From: Paraglaciecola polaris LMG 21857 | GTDB lineage: Bacteria > Pseudomonadota > Gammaproteobacteria > Enterobacterales > Alteromonadaceae | DNA length: 64,000 nucleotides | NCBI RefSeq assembly: GCF_000315055.1 | Contig: NZ_BAER01000113.1 | Location: 1 to 64,000, forward strand | Reading direction: 5' to 3' | Part shown: positions 16,880 to 25,330 of the stretch, piece by piece | Numbering within the stretch: the stretch's first letter is position 1 | How the letters are laid out: each line of letters begins with the position of its first letter | Notes under the pieces: model-generated | Database searches by the model: none | The model's input: the letters and a program-made list of their open reading frames with translations, nothing else | Told to the model about the DNA's origin: nothing | Program-made: the position numbers and the translations under genes

Positions 16880-18835
16880 TTAGCGGTTAATTTTCTGCAA
16901 TAACGATTTAAGATCTTGAAAATTGATCGGTTTTATCAAATGTTTATCAAATCCAGCTTCTTTGGCTAACGCCTTATCTTTATCTTGTCCCCAGCCGGTA
17001 GCGGCAATGAGAAAGATATCTTTGCCCCACGTCTGTTGACGAATGTGCTGTGCGACTTGGTAACCATTGATATCAGGCAGGCCTATATCTAACAAAATCA
17101 CGTCAGGGCAAAATTCTTCTGCGGCAATGATCCCATCCATACCACTGTGGGCAATGCGGGTCGAGTGGCCGCTGAACTCTAATAGCATTGATAAGCTTTC
17201 GGCAGCATCAATATTGTCTTCAATCACTAAAATGCGCTTGCTATCGGTAACCAAATCAATCGGCTTTTCAACAATGGGAGTGATTTCGATAGGGGCGCGA
17301 GATATGGGTAAGCGCACAATAAACTCACTGCCTTTTCCATCGCCTTCACTGTGAGCCACAATGCTGCCATCGTGTAACTTAACTAATCCATGGACAAGGG
17401 CAAGACCTATACCTAAGCCACCTTGTGCATGTTCAAGTGCCGGGGTGAGTTGAGAGAACATGTTAAAAACGTTGGTCAGCTGTTCGGGTGGGATCCCCAT
17501 CCCTGAATCCTTAACTGACAAAACCACTTCATTACCTTGTTGAAATGCACTCAAGGAAATATCACCACCATCCGGCGTATATTTTCCTGCGTTATTCAAT
17601 AAGTTAGCAATAATTTGCGTCAATCGAGTGGTATCGGCTTCAACAAATATCGGGGATTCGGGGCGTGTTACGGTCAACGTATGCTTGGACTTGTCCATTA
17701 TGGATTGGGTTGACTCAATGGCGCTTTGCATGGGGTCAGCGATATCAATATTTCGCATTCTAAGTTCCAACCGACCCTGGGAAATGCGTGACGCTTCCAT
17801 TAAATCATCAACCAAATGTGTCATCTGAGATATATGTCGTTCAATCATCTCGCGTGACCAGTGCATGAAAGAATCTTCAGTTTCTTTGAGTCGCATAATT
17901 TCTAAAACATTTCTTATTGGGGCTAACGGGTTGCGCAGCTCGTGGCCCAAAGTTGCTAGAAATTCATCTTTGCGCCGATCGGCAATGGATAACTGTTGGT
18001 TTAATTGATGTAATTCTCTTTCCGTCGCTTTGCGCTCAGATACATCCATTATGACACCCACAATCGTTAGTGCCTCACCGGTTTCTGAATAGGTAGCATG
18101 CCCTCGGCCTTCCATCGCCAACCAGCTTGCGTCAGAATGCTTAAGACGGAATTGAATGTCGAAGTCTGATTTCGTGTCGATAGAATTTTGGAGTGCAGTG
18201 GCAAATGAGCTCAAATCATCTGGGTGTATTAAGTTATAAAATTGTTCTGGTGTCGCCCATATTTCTTTATCAGTCCACCCCGTCAGTTGTTGCAGCTCTG
18301 GAGTCCACCAAACTTCACCGGATTTTATATCTTGAGTCCATACGCCCATCCGAGCACTGCGAATGGCAATACTCAAAATGTCGCGGCTTTCCTGCAATTC
18401 CTCTTGCGAGGTATGTAAAGACGCTAAAGACTCCTCTACAGATTTACGGGCGGAAATTAATTCGCGCTCATAATTTTTGCGTTCCGTAGCAACAAAAAAC
18501 GCCAGTTGATCAAATTGACTATCACCGTGTTTCTGACGAGAAACATTAATCAGCATGGGCAGCGTTTTACCGTCGCTAGTCACTAAATCCATTTGCACTT
18601 CTGATACCGAGCCTTGTAGCTGCAGAAGAGGTGCCCAATGGGTATGATGGAAAAAACGTCCACCAATGGTAAACAAGTCTTGGATTCTTTTATTGTTAAT
18701 TAATTCGCTGGGCGTAAAACCAAGCCAATTGCAAAAGGTGGTATTCACCCTGCAGATTGTTCCATTCACTTCGGTGGTGACTAAGCCGCAAGGTGCGCAG
18801 TCAAATGATGATGACAGGTCTGGAATGTTATTCAT
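16880..18835 (-). CDS. PAS hybrid sensor histidine kinase
   Basis: This 651-residue protein is a cytosolic hybrid kinase with no membrane segment. It has two PAS domains (about 1-120 and 150-270, the second with a PAC ending at VIMDVSERK), a HisKA domain with phospho-acceptor His298 in GHELRNPLAP, an HATPase domain with NLLNNAGKY (N box), DSGMGI and GGLGIGLAL, and a receiver domain (about 530-651) with Asp583 and Lys635. It follows the RsbQ-like hydrolase gene by 11 bases in the same operon. The hydrolase-PAS pairing suggests the PAS domain senses a hydrolase product. The output regulator is not encoded nearby. Confidence 0.92.
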   Translation of the reverse strand: MNNIPDLSSSFDCAPCGLVTTEVNGTICRVNTTFCNWLGFTPSELINNKRIQDLFTIGGRFFHHTHWAPLLQLQGSVSEVQMDLVTSDGKTLPMLINVSRQKHGDSQFDQLAFFVATERKNYERELISARKSVEESLASLHTSQEELQESRDILSIAIRSARMGVWTQDIKSGEVWWTPELQQLTGWTDKEIWATPEQFYNLIHPDDLSSFATALQNSIDTKSDFDIQFRLKHSDASWLAMEGRGHATYSETGEALTIVGVIMDVSERKATERELHQLNQQLSIADRRKDEFLATLGHELRNPLAPIRNVLEIMRLKETEDSFMHWSREMIERHISQMTHLVDDLMEASRISQGRLELRMRNIDIADPMQSAIESTQSIMDKSKHTLTVTRPESPIFVEADTTRLTQIIANLLNNAGKYTPDGGDISLSAFQQGNEVVLSVKDSGMGIPPEQLTNVFNMFSQLTPALEHAQGGLGIGLALVHGLVKLHDGSIVAHSEGDGKGSEFIVRLPISRAPIEITPIVEKPIDLVTDSKRILVIEDNIDAAESLSMLLEFSGHSTRIAHSGMDGIIAAEEFCPDVILLDIGLPDINGYQVAQHIRQQTWGKDIFLIAATGWGQDKDKALAKEAGFDKHLIKPINFQDLKSLLQKINR

Positions 18836-18846
18836 TGTCGCGTTTT

Positions 18847-19650
18847 TTATTCATAAAACCGTTTAAGATAGTTTTTTATGGCTTGGGTACTGGCATCTGG
18901 GGCGCTAAGGTGCGGGCAATGGCCCACATTATCGATAATGCATAACTCAGCATCTGCCATGGTTTTATGCATATACTGACCAACGGTACAGGGGGCTATG
19001 AAATCATCACTACACTGAAGGATCAGGGCAGGTGTGGTGGATTTTGACAAGGCGTCTCTGTGATCAGATAAAAATGTAGCCCGGGCAAAGTGTTTGGCTA
19101 TTTCTGGATCGGTCCGGCAAAAGCTGTTTGTCAGTTCAACTGATAATTCGGGCTGGTTGGGGGCTCCCATGATAGTGGGTGCCATAGTGCTAGACCAACC
19201 TAGGTAGTTACTATCTATGGTGTTACACAATTCTTCAACGTCGGCTTGTGAAAAACCACCGATATAATCCCCCTCATTGATGTAACACGGTGATGGCCCC
19301 ACCATGATTTGACACGTAAATTTTTCGGGTGCCTGTACTGAGGCAAGTAAGCCGATAATAGAACTCACAGAATGACCGACAAATATAACGGGTTGGTCTG
19401 TTAGTTCATCTATTATTTCAATTAAATCTGCTGCATAACCGTGCAATGACGCATATTTTTCGAAATCGTAGGCCGATAGATCTGATTTGCCGCTACCCAC
19501 AAGATCAAATAACACAATTTTGAAACGCGCTTGAAAAGACGGCGTGAGATATCGCCACATATTTTGGTCACAACCAAAACCGTGTGCAAACACCAATGTG
19601 GTGGAACCACTTCCTATTACTTGAATATTATTGCGTATTTGAACGCTCAT
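18847..19650 (-). CDS. RsbQ-like alpha/beta hydrolase
   Basis: This 267-residue protein closely resembles RsbQ, the hydrolase that in Bacillus subtilis works with the PAS protein RsbP to signal energy stress to SigB. The strand VFAHGFGCDQNMW matches RsbQ and the catalytic set is Ser94 in GHSVSS, Asp215 or Asp216, and His244 in GHCPHLS, close to RsbQ numbering. It is the first gene of an operon with a PAS hybrid kinase, the same pairing as in other RsbQ systems. The likely role is to make or process the ligand that the PAS domain senses. A strigolactone-receptor-type hydrolase is the same fold group. Confidence 0.86.
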   Translation of the reverse strand: MSVQIRNNIQVIGSGSTTLVFAHGFGCDQNMWRYLTPSFQARFKIVLFDLVGSGKSDLSAYDFEKYASLHGYAADLIEIIDELTDQPVIFVGHSVSSIIGLLASVQAPEKFTCQIMVGPSPCYINEGDYIGGFSQADVEELCNTIDSNYLGWSSTMAPTIMGAPNQPELSVELTNSFCRTDPEIAKHFARATFLSDHRDALSKSTTPALILQCSDDFIAPCTVGQYMHKTMADAELCIIDNVGHCPHLSAPDASTQAIKNYLKRFYE

Positions 19651-20131
19651 GATGGTTCTCTCAATTTACAGCTGTATCTAATTAGATTTTTTCATCGACG
19701 ATTAAGCAGTGCAATAGACACTATACGCTCGGTCAGTTATTGAATGGGAATACGATTAAATTATGATGGTTTATACAGGTTGATCTCACCTCGAGCAAAT
19801 TAATTAGCATAATAGAAATACCATCTTCATTTAGCTATTTTCCGCGGAGGGGTAAAAAAAAACGAACAAAGTAAAGTAGAGATCATAAATAGAAGTGGTA
19901 ATTATATCTTACGAATATTGTGCTTGGTAAATGGCTGAGCAGGACCGCGGGTAATGCTTTTATTGCTACACTTTTATCACGTCAAATTCCCTATGATCAA
20001 AATGGCCCGTAACCAATAAGTAAGGAGATTTCACGCGACATTGCATGTAGAGCAATAAACTTAGTTGCCGGCCATTGCTAGGCGGTCAATTTTGCGTAAC
20101 CACTGTTTGTACCTGAGATTGATTTTAATGC
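19651..20131. other. non-coding gap, nothing identified
   Basis: These 481 bases hold no supported gene. They contain the promoter side of the RsbQ-like operon near 19651 and, further on, AT-rich sequence with an A-run at 19855-19861. The TonB-receptor terminator follows at 20132. Confidence 0.5.
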
Positions 20132-20162
20132 AAAAAAACGGAGCCTTGAGCTCCGTTTTTTA
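20132..20162 (-). terminator. terminator after TonB receptor gene
   Basis: ACGGAGC and GCTCCGT form a 7-bp stem with a CTTGA loop, flanked by A-runs on the left and T-runs on the right. On the minus strand it lies 17 bases after the receptor stop codon; it can work in both directions. Confidence 0.88.
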
Positions 20163-20178
20163 GTTTGCTAGATAAACA

Positions 20179-22643
20179 CTAGAAACGATAGGTCATGTCG
20201 ATACCGACTTGACGACCTCGGCGTGCAGCACTAAAAAATGCACGGGGCGAACCGTTGTCTGCACCATCGGGCGCGGTATTGAGGGATGAAAAGGTAAAAT
20301 AAGGAATACCTAACCAACGAGATGTCAGAATAGGCGCGTCCTCATCGGTTAAGTTTCGAGCATAAAGACTGACCCGCCAATTTTCACTGTTTATGCCCAT
20401 GCGTGCACCCATAATGATCGCGCTTGGTACATAGGCTAGGTTGTGTACCTGCACATACTTCTTCGACTCGTAGCTGGCATCCAGATTAAAGAAGGCTTCA
20501 AGTTCGCCTGTGATGGGCGTGATGTATTCTAAAAACGCGCTTGCTTGGTGTTTTGAACTTAGGGGGAACGCATTGCCATCGATGGAGCAACTGGCAGGTG
20601 TGGTGATAGCAAAGTCACTGCGAAAATCCGTTCCGGTTGTTGTCCCTGGTGTTAGCACGCCACCACCACTGGTTAATGACCACTGAAAGTCGTCACAGCC
20701 TTGAGTGAATTTGGTGTCAGCTAGGGCGTAAGTAAAACGACCAGATAGATTGTCAGTAAATTGTGCGTTTATATCCACTTCGACACCGAATACTTCACCT
20801 TTTCCTTGGTTTGTGGCGACAGAGGCGACATTGCCCGCCGGTACATTCAGTGGGGTCGTCAGTTGAATGTCACTTACATCGTTGTAGAACATAGATACGG
20901 TGGCATAGACCTTGTTAATGGCACTGCTTTTTATACCTAGCTCGTAGGTCGTAATTTCTTCTTGCTCGTAGGTAGGTTTGCCCGTTTCAGCGCCGGCTGA
21001 GCCATTAATACCACCGGGTTTAACGCCTTGACCGACGATACCGTAAAAAATGGTGTTGCTGTCATAACGGTAATTCAAGGTGGCTCTAGGGGTAAAGTTG
21101 TTCCAACTGCCGCCGGCATCAAACGTTGTTAAGCCATCCGGGTCAAACTCGGTAACCGTTTTTTCTTCCTCTGCCCAGCGGGCTTCAAATGTACCGTCAA
21201 TCTTATCGCTTAGTTGATAATCAACTGAAGCATAAACCGCTTTGTTCGTCACAGTACTGTTATCTTGAAAGACACCCACCTTTGCGTCTTCGAAAGTTAA
21301 ATCGAAATTATCTCTGTCTTGATCGTAGTAAAAGGCGCCAGCCATCCATTCCAATTTACCCTCGGGAGAGTGCAGAGTAAATTCAACGGTTTTGTCTTTG
21401 GTTTCCTGACGAGAGGTATTAGCAAAAAATGCCTCTTGGCCCGGAGCAAAGGTGTAGTTTACTGATGAGTTGTCACCATCAGAGCCAGTGCTTATATCAT
21501 CGTCACGATAGCCCAGCGCCAATGACATGGAATAGCCAGCATCGGTTTCGTAATCTATGGCTAAGCTTGAAATAATCAGGTCGCGACCTACGCCGTCATA
21601 AGCTGTGCCATCAGCTGTGTCATATGGGCTGCCAAAAAATGTTGAACCAGAGGGTAAAAAGCTATTAACCGGGATGCCTGGGACTTCATTTGGTATACCA
21701 TCTGCATCTGCTTTATCGTTAAGGGCGATGGGTTGATTCTTAATTTCGCCGCAGAAGTATTGAAAGTTATTCCCTGAGCCTGAAGCTGCCCAAGATGATA
21801 ATGATCGATAGCCGGGTGCGCAGTTATTCTCGCTGGTAGGCGTTAAGAAAAACGGTCGTGTTTCATCTCTATCTTCTTGGCTTTGAAGTCGAAAACGTAC
21901 CCCTAGTTTGTCAGACGGCGCGGCGTCTAGCACTATGCTCACGGAGCGCGTGTCTTCGCCGCCTACTATCTCATCGGTGACTATGTTGCGCCAATCCTCA
22001 TCGCCGTCGACTTGATAATCTCGCACACTCAAACTCGCTGCTAGCCAGTCGTTTAATGGCCCGCTGATATAAGCGGATGCCGTGTGTTCTGAATCTTGCG
22101 CCAAGTTAAGTTTAACGTTACCCATGAAGTCGTCATGATCCGGTCCCTTGGTAATAAAATTAATCGCGCCAGAATAAGAATTACGGCCATATAACGCGCT
22201 TTGCGGGCCTTTTACTACTTCAACTCTGGCGATATCAGACATGTCTAAACTTTGCACATCACCAGAGTAGTAATTACCATCGATAAAGTAGGCAGCGCCT
22301 GATTCGACACCAAATTGTATGCCGGCAAGTACATTACCCATGCCACGGATAACGGGTCGCTCAGTCGCGCGGCCGAAGGCTTTTGAAAAGCTTAAGCCGG
22401 ATGAAAAGCGTGCAATGTCATCTATGCTTTGAAAACCTTGTTCAATCATGGTGTCAGAGAAAGCAGATACCGCGACAGGAATACGATTTAACGATTCGGC
22501 TTTTTTCGAGACGTTACTTCTATTATTTCCAAAGCGTCTAGATTGCTGGATTCAGTTAGCGCTTCTTGCGCAAAGGCCATCATGGGCTGAGTCATCAAGA
22601 TAGATGTTATCGCCAGAGGGAGTTTTTTTATTATTAGTGTCAT
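20179..22643 (-). CDS. TonB-dependent receptor with one-base frameshift
   Basis: This is an outer-membrane TonB-dependent receptor whose frame is interrupted. The N-terminus reads MTLIIKKLPLAITSILM with a signal peptide cleaved near AFA-QEA and the motif IIEVTSRKK; then the frame runs into a stop (PNR-stop). One base back, it continues AESLNRIPVAVSAFS and MIEQGFQSIDDIARF into the plug and the full beta-barrel to residue 821, ending in the family's terminal aromatic (MTYRF). The break is at an A AAA AAG heptamer (22500-22506). No other lesion is visible. Without a shift only a 53-residue fragment, or a 756-residue protein lacking the signal peptide, would be made. A perfect TTGATNNNNATCAA box lies upstream. 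The substrate is unknown. Confidence 0.85.
22500..22506 (-). other. A AAA AAG slippery heptamer at frame break
   Basis: On the minus strand the zero frame reads CGA AAA AAG. This is the phase of the dnaX -1 frameshift site (GCA AAA AAG). A -1 slip here gives exactly the frame that restores the receptor. I see no strong downstream stem-loop or upstream Shine-Dalgarno helper, so a mutation or sequencing error in the A6 run is also possible. Confidence 0.6.
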
Positions 22644-22731
22644 CGGCATTCCTGGTGTGTATTGATATGTATAAACAGGTTTTTTATTTTTATCGTCAGC
22701 GACAATCTAGCACTGCTTATGCGCTGCCGGT

Positions 22732-22745
22732 TTGATAAAAATCAA
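22732..22745 (-). promoter_or_regulatory. FNR-type box upstream of TonB receptor
   Basis: TTGATAAAAATCAA is a perfect TTGAT-N4-ATCAA site. Its centre is 32 bases from the centre of a TAGATT -10 hexamer (22704-22709, minus strand), the class II activator layout with a site at -41.5. The Crp/Fnr protein encoded at 23602 has the matching recognition residues. Confidence 0.75.
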
Positions 22746-22811
22746 CAATGTGAACCATTGCAACTAACTGATTATAAGATACTTTTTACTGTGCACTCAG
22801 GTTTTTCATGC

Positions 22812-22851
22812 ATAAAAAAGCACCTAGTTAACACGAGGTTGAATAGGTGCT
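22812..22851 (-). terminator. terminator after VOC gene
   Basis: On the minus strand AGCACCTA pairs with TAGGTGCT over a 17-base loop and is followed by TTTTT. It lies 42 bases after the stop codon of the VOC gene at 22893 and separates it from the receptor promoter. Confidence 0.82.
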
Positions 22852-22892
22852 ATAGGATAAGAATTTAACTCGGGGCGGTGTGCCTAGAACGG

Positions 22893-23459
22893 TTAATCGC
22901 TGGCCTTTGCTGGCGCATCGAGTAACTGGTTCACCTCTAACCAGTAGCCGTCAGGATCGCGGATCATGGATACCATTACCGCTATTTTGCCACCATCCGC
23001 ACGGGGATACTCCACATGGTGCGGCGCTTCGATTACCGCTACTTTAGGGGCTTTTTCAACGCGTTTCCACCTGATATCTAAGTCAGCTACGTTCATCACC
23101 ATAATTGGGTCGCCTGGTACTGGCTCATCAAATTTTTCTTGGCGTTGAGGTTTTTCAGGGTAAATATATTGCAATAAGCCCAAAGCACCAATAAAGGTGT
23201 CGTTAGCTTGTAGCAAGACCAAGCGACGCTTGCGGGTCTCGCCATTTTCCATGGGGCTGTTGATCATCTGATCATAAATGACGTTCAAGCCAAGCGCATC
23301 ACGATACAGCTGCAAAGAGGTATCAATGTCGTTGACCAAAAACGTGGTGCGGCGAATATCGACTGAAATACGTTGCTCTTCATTAACGGGCGCTGCCGTA
23401 GCATAAAGACTGGGCAGAGCACATAACAGGATTGCAAAAAGAGACGAGCTGATTTTCAT
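22893..23459 (-). CDS. exported VOC-fold protein (single-domain type)
   Basis: This 188-residue protein has a signal peptide (MKISSSLFAILLCALPSLY, cleavage near ATA-AP) and a VOC (glyoxalase/extradiol dioxygenase) domain. The opening RRTTFLVNDIDTSLQLYRDALGL is the typical first beta-alpha unit, and MIRDPDGYWLEVNQLL is the closing one with the metal-ligand Glu in WLEV. It is about the size of one pair of beta-alpha-beta units plus linkers. Export of VOC enzymes is unusual, as glyoxalases are cytosolic. The start at 23459 is preferred over an upstream ATG at 23474 because it gives a normal signal peptide. A perfect FNR-type box lies 68 bases upstream. Confidence 0.82.
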   Translation of the reverse strand: MKISSSLFAILLCALPSLYATAAPVNEEQRISVDIRRTTFLVNDIDTSLQLYRDALGLNVIYDQMINSPMENGETRKRRLVLLQANDTFIGALGLLQYIYPEKPQRQEKFDEPVPGDPIMVMNVADLDIRWKRVEKAPKVAVIEAPHHVEYPRADGGKIAVMVSMIRDPDGYWLEVNQLLDAPAKASD

Positions 23460-23526
23460 GTGGGGGTCATCCATTGTTTTTGTTGTTTAGCAGATGCCAA
23501 TATCAACGCCATTTGAGAATGGCGCA

Positions 23527-23540
23527 TTGATAATAATCAA
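23527..23540 (-). promoter_or_regulatory. FNR-type box upstream of VOC gene
   Basis: TTGATAATAATCAA is a perfect TTGAT-N4-ATCAA site. Its centre is 32 bases from the centre of a GATATT -10 hexamer at 23499-23504 (minus strand), the same spacing as at the TonB receptor promoter. This is the class II activator layout. Confidence 0.78.
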
Positions 23541-23601
23541 GTCTACTGGCTTGGCGCACAGTCGGGGATTATTGCTTGGCTACGTTAATTAGCCGGACAG
23601 G

Positions 23602-24300
23602 CTAGTCCGCGTATGCAATCAGTTTTTCGCTTTCGAGCACGGTAATTTGGTAGTTGCTTTCAATAGAAATCAAACCATCTTTTTTCAGCTTACTAAAGCC
23701 GCGACTGGCCGTTTCTAAACTCATACCTAAGTAGTCTGCTATGTCTTGGCGACTCATAGGAAGAAAGAAACGGTGGGTACCACGACCGAGTCTATGCTCC
23801 ATATCCAATAGAAAATGCGCCAATCGTTGGTGCGCTGACTTCTGGCCCATGATGAATAATTGGTCGAGTATCAGCGACAAAATATGGCCGGTTACATCGT
23901 GATAGCGTTTGGCGACCGCTGGGTATTTATCGAAGATATCTTGCATGAGCTGACGACTGATACGGATCACGACACAGTTGGTTAATGCCTTGGCACTAAA
24001 GCTATAGCTAACGTTTTCAGATAATCCGGCAAGGTTACCGGTAAACAAAAACGCAAAGACCTGCCGGGAGCCAGATGCTGTGGAACGCTCGAGCATAAGT
24101 GAACCGGACTCGGGGATATATACGTATTCCGGCGCGTCTTTTTCTCTAAATACGTATTCTCCTTGAGCGAAGGATACTTCTTCTGCATCTTTAGCGAGCT
24201 CGTCGATGAAGGCGTTAGCACCTTCGACCTCTTTAAAATGGCTTCCAAAACACGAGGTAAGGGAGGTTTTAATGATTACTTTGTTGATATCGAGTGACAT
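23602..24300 (-). CDS. Crp/Fnr family regulator without Fe-S motif
   Basis: This 232-residue regulator has an N-terminal cyclic-nucleotide-binding-type beta-roll, a dimer helix and a C-terminal winged helix-turn-helix. The recognition helix LGMSLETASRGFSKL keeps the Glu-x-x-Ser-Arg residues that FNR uses to read TTGAT. The four N-terminal cysteines that hold the Fe-S cluster in FNR are missing; only Cys17 and a second Cys near residue 104 are present. It therefore probably senses something other than oxygen through a cluster. It is the last gene of a three-gene operon with two VOC genes and is followed by two promoters with perfect TTGAT-N4-ATCAA boxes. Confidence 0.9.
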   Translation of the reverse strand: MSLDINKVIIKTSLTSCFGSHFKEVEGANAFIDELAKDAEEVSFAQGEYVFREKDAPEYVYIPESGSLMLERSTASGSRQVFAFLFTGNLAGLSENVSYSFSAKALTNCVVIRISRQLMQDIFDKYPAVAKRYHDVTGHILSLILDQLFIMGQKSAHQRLAHFLLDMEHRLGRGTHRFFLPMSRQDIADYLGMSLETASRGFSKLKKDGLISIESNYQITVLESEKLIAYAD

Positions 24301-24325
24301 GAATTCAGCCTATTTTATTATTATG

Positions 24326-25330
24326 TTAACGCGCTTGATAAAACTCGATCCATGTTTGGTCTGGCGATCTAATTGCCAGCATATCCACTTGTCCATATGG
24401 GGGTAAATTCAAGCTCGCCTGGGATATTATTTCCACATCATTTGCTAATAGATGTGTTCTCAGTGCCGCTAAATTGTCTACTGGAAAACGCAAAGTGACA
24501 ATGCCTAAATTGGGTGGCGACGCCAAGGCGCTAACATTTTTACCCTCAGCGCCATGAAACTGTAATAACTCTATTGAGCCTTCGTTGGATTTTTGCGGGT
24601 GTAAAATATATACGGAACGCGGGATTTCTGTCGTCAGATTGTAAGGCAAGCCCAGCACATTTGGCCCAGCTTCTTTGCTGGCCCCTTTATGTTCTAGATA
24701 TACCTGAAACCCTAGTACGTCACGATAAAATGCCAGCGATGTCGCTATATTGCTTACTACTTGCGTCGAGTTGAACACACGACTCATATGTTTAACGTTG
24801 GGCCATCCTTCTAAGGTCGGTTTGATGCGCTCGATCATGGCGAAACTAATGCCGTCTGAGCCTGTTGTTATCCATTCTGTCACTTCATAAGGACCGAATG
24901 TGAAAGAGACTGGGTCGCTCGTGCCGCGCCATCCTGCACTTTGCAGTTGTTCGCGCTTCTGTATCATGTTGGCTACGCGTACATTGACGTCAAATATACC
25001 GCCTACATCCCAAGACTGTGTATTACCACGAATGACCTGTTGCGCAAGGTTATCGATTTGAATAAAGCGTACATAACCCCGCTGCTCGCCTTTATTAGCC
25101 AGCAGTACTTGTTTGACGTCTGCGTTTGCGGGCAGTTGCCACAGTTGCTTTAACTGGGGATCAACCGCGGCCGTTGACCTTACTTCCCAGCCCGCATATT
25201 GTTGATAAAATGCGCTGCTTTTGTCGATATCAGAAACAATGAAAACCGCCTCAGTAAAGCCCTGTAAAGTGAAGTCTTGTGCGTTGCTTAATGGACTCAG
25301 CAGCAGTAAAAATCCAAGTAGAGCGCGCAT
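24326..25330 (-). CDS. exported two-domain VOC protein
   Basis: This 334-residue protein has a signal peptide (MRALLGFLLLLSPLSNA) and two VOC domains in tandem. The first begins TEAVFIVSDIDKSSAFYQQYAG near residue 26; the second begins STQVVSNIATSLAFYRDVLGF near residue 190 and ends SPDQTWIEFYQAR. Some metal-ligand positions differ from glyoxalase I, so catalytic activity is uncertain. Its start overlaps the stop of the upstream VOC gene (TAATG), and the Crp/Fnr gene follows after 25 bases, so all three are one operon. It is probably periplasmic. Confidence 0.83.
   Translation of the reverse strand: MRALLGFLLLLSPLSNAQDFTLQGFTEAVFIVSDIDKSSAFYQQYAGWEVRSTAAVDPQLKQLWQLPANADVKQVLLANKGEQRGYVRFIQIDNLAQQVIRGNTQSWDVGGIFDVNVRVANMIQKREQLQSAGWRGTSDPVSFTFGPYEVTEWITTGSDGISFAMIERIKPTLEGWPNVKHMSRVFNSTQVVSNIATSLAFYRDVLGFQVYLEHKGASKEAGPNVLGLPYNLTTEIPRSVYILHPQKSNEGSIELLQFHGAEGKNVSALASPPNLGIVTLRFPVDNLAALRTHLLANDVEIISQASLNLPPYGQVDMLAIRSPDQTWIEFYQAR

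Noticed and set aside
23602-24300. Regulator considered as the oxygen sensor FNR
   Set aside because: The four N-terminal cluster cysteines are missing.
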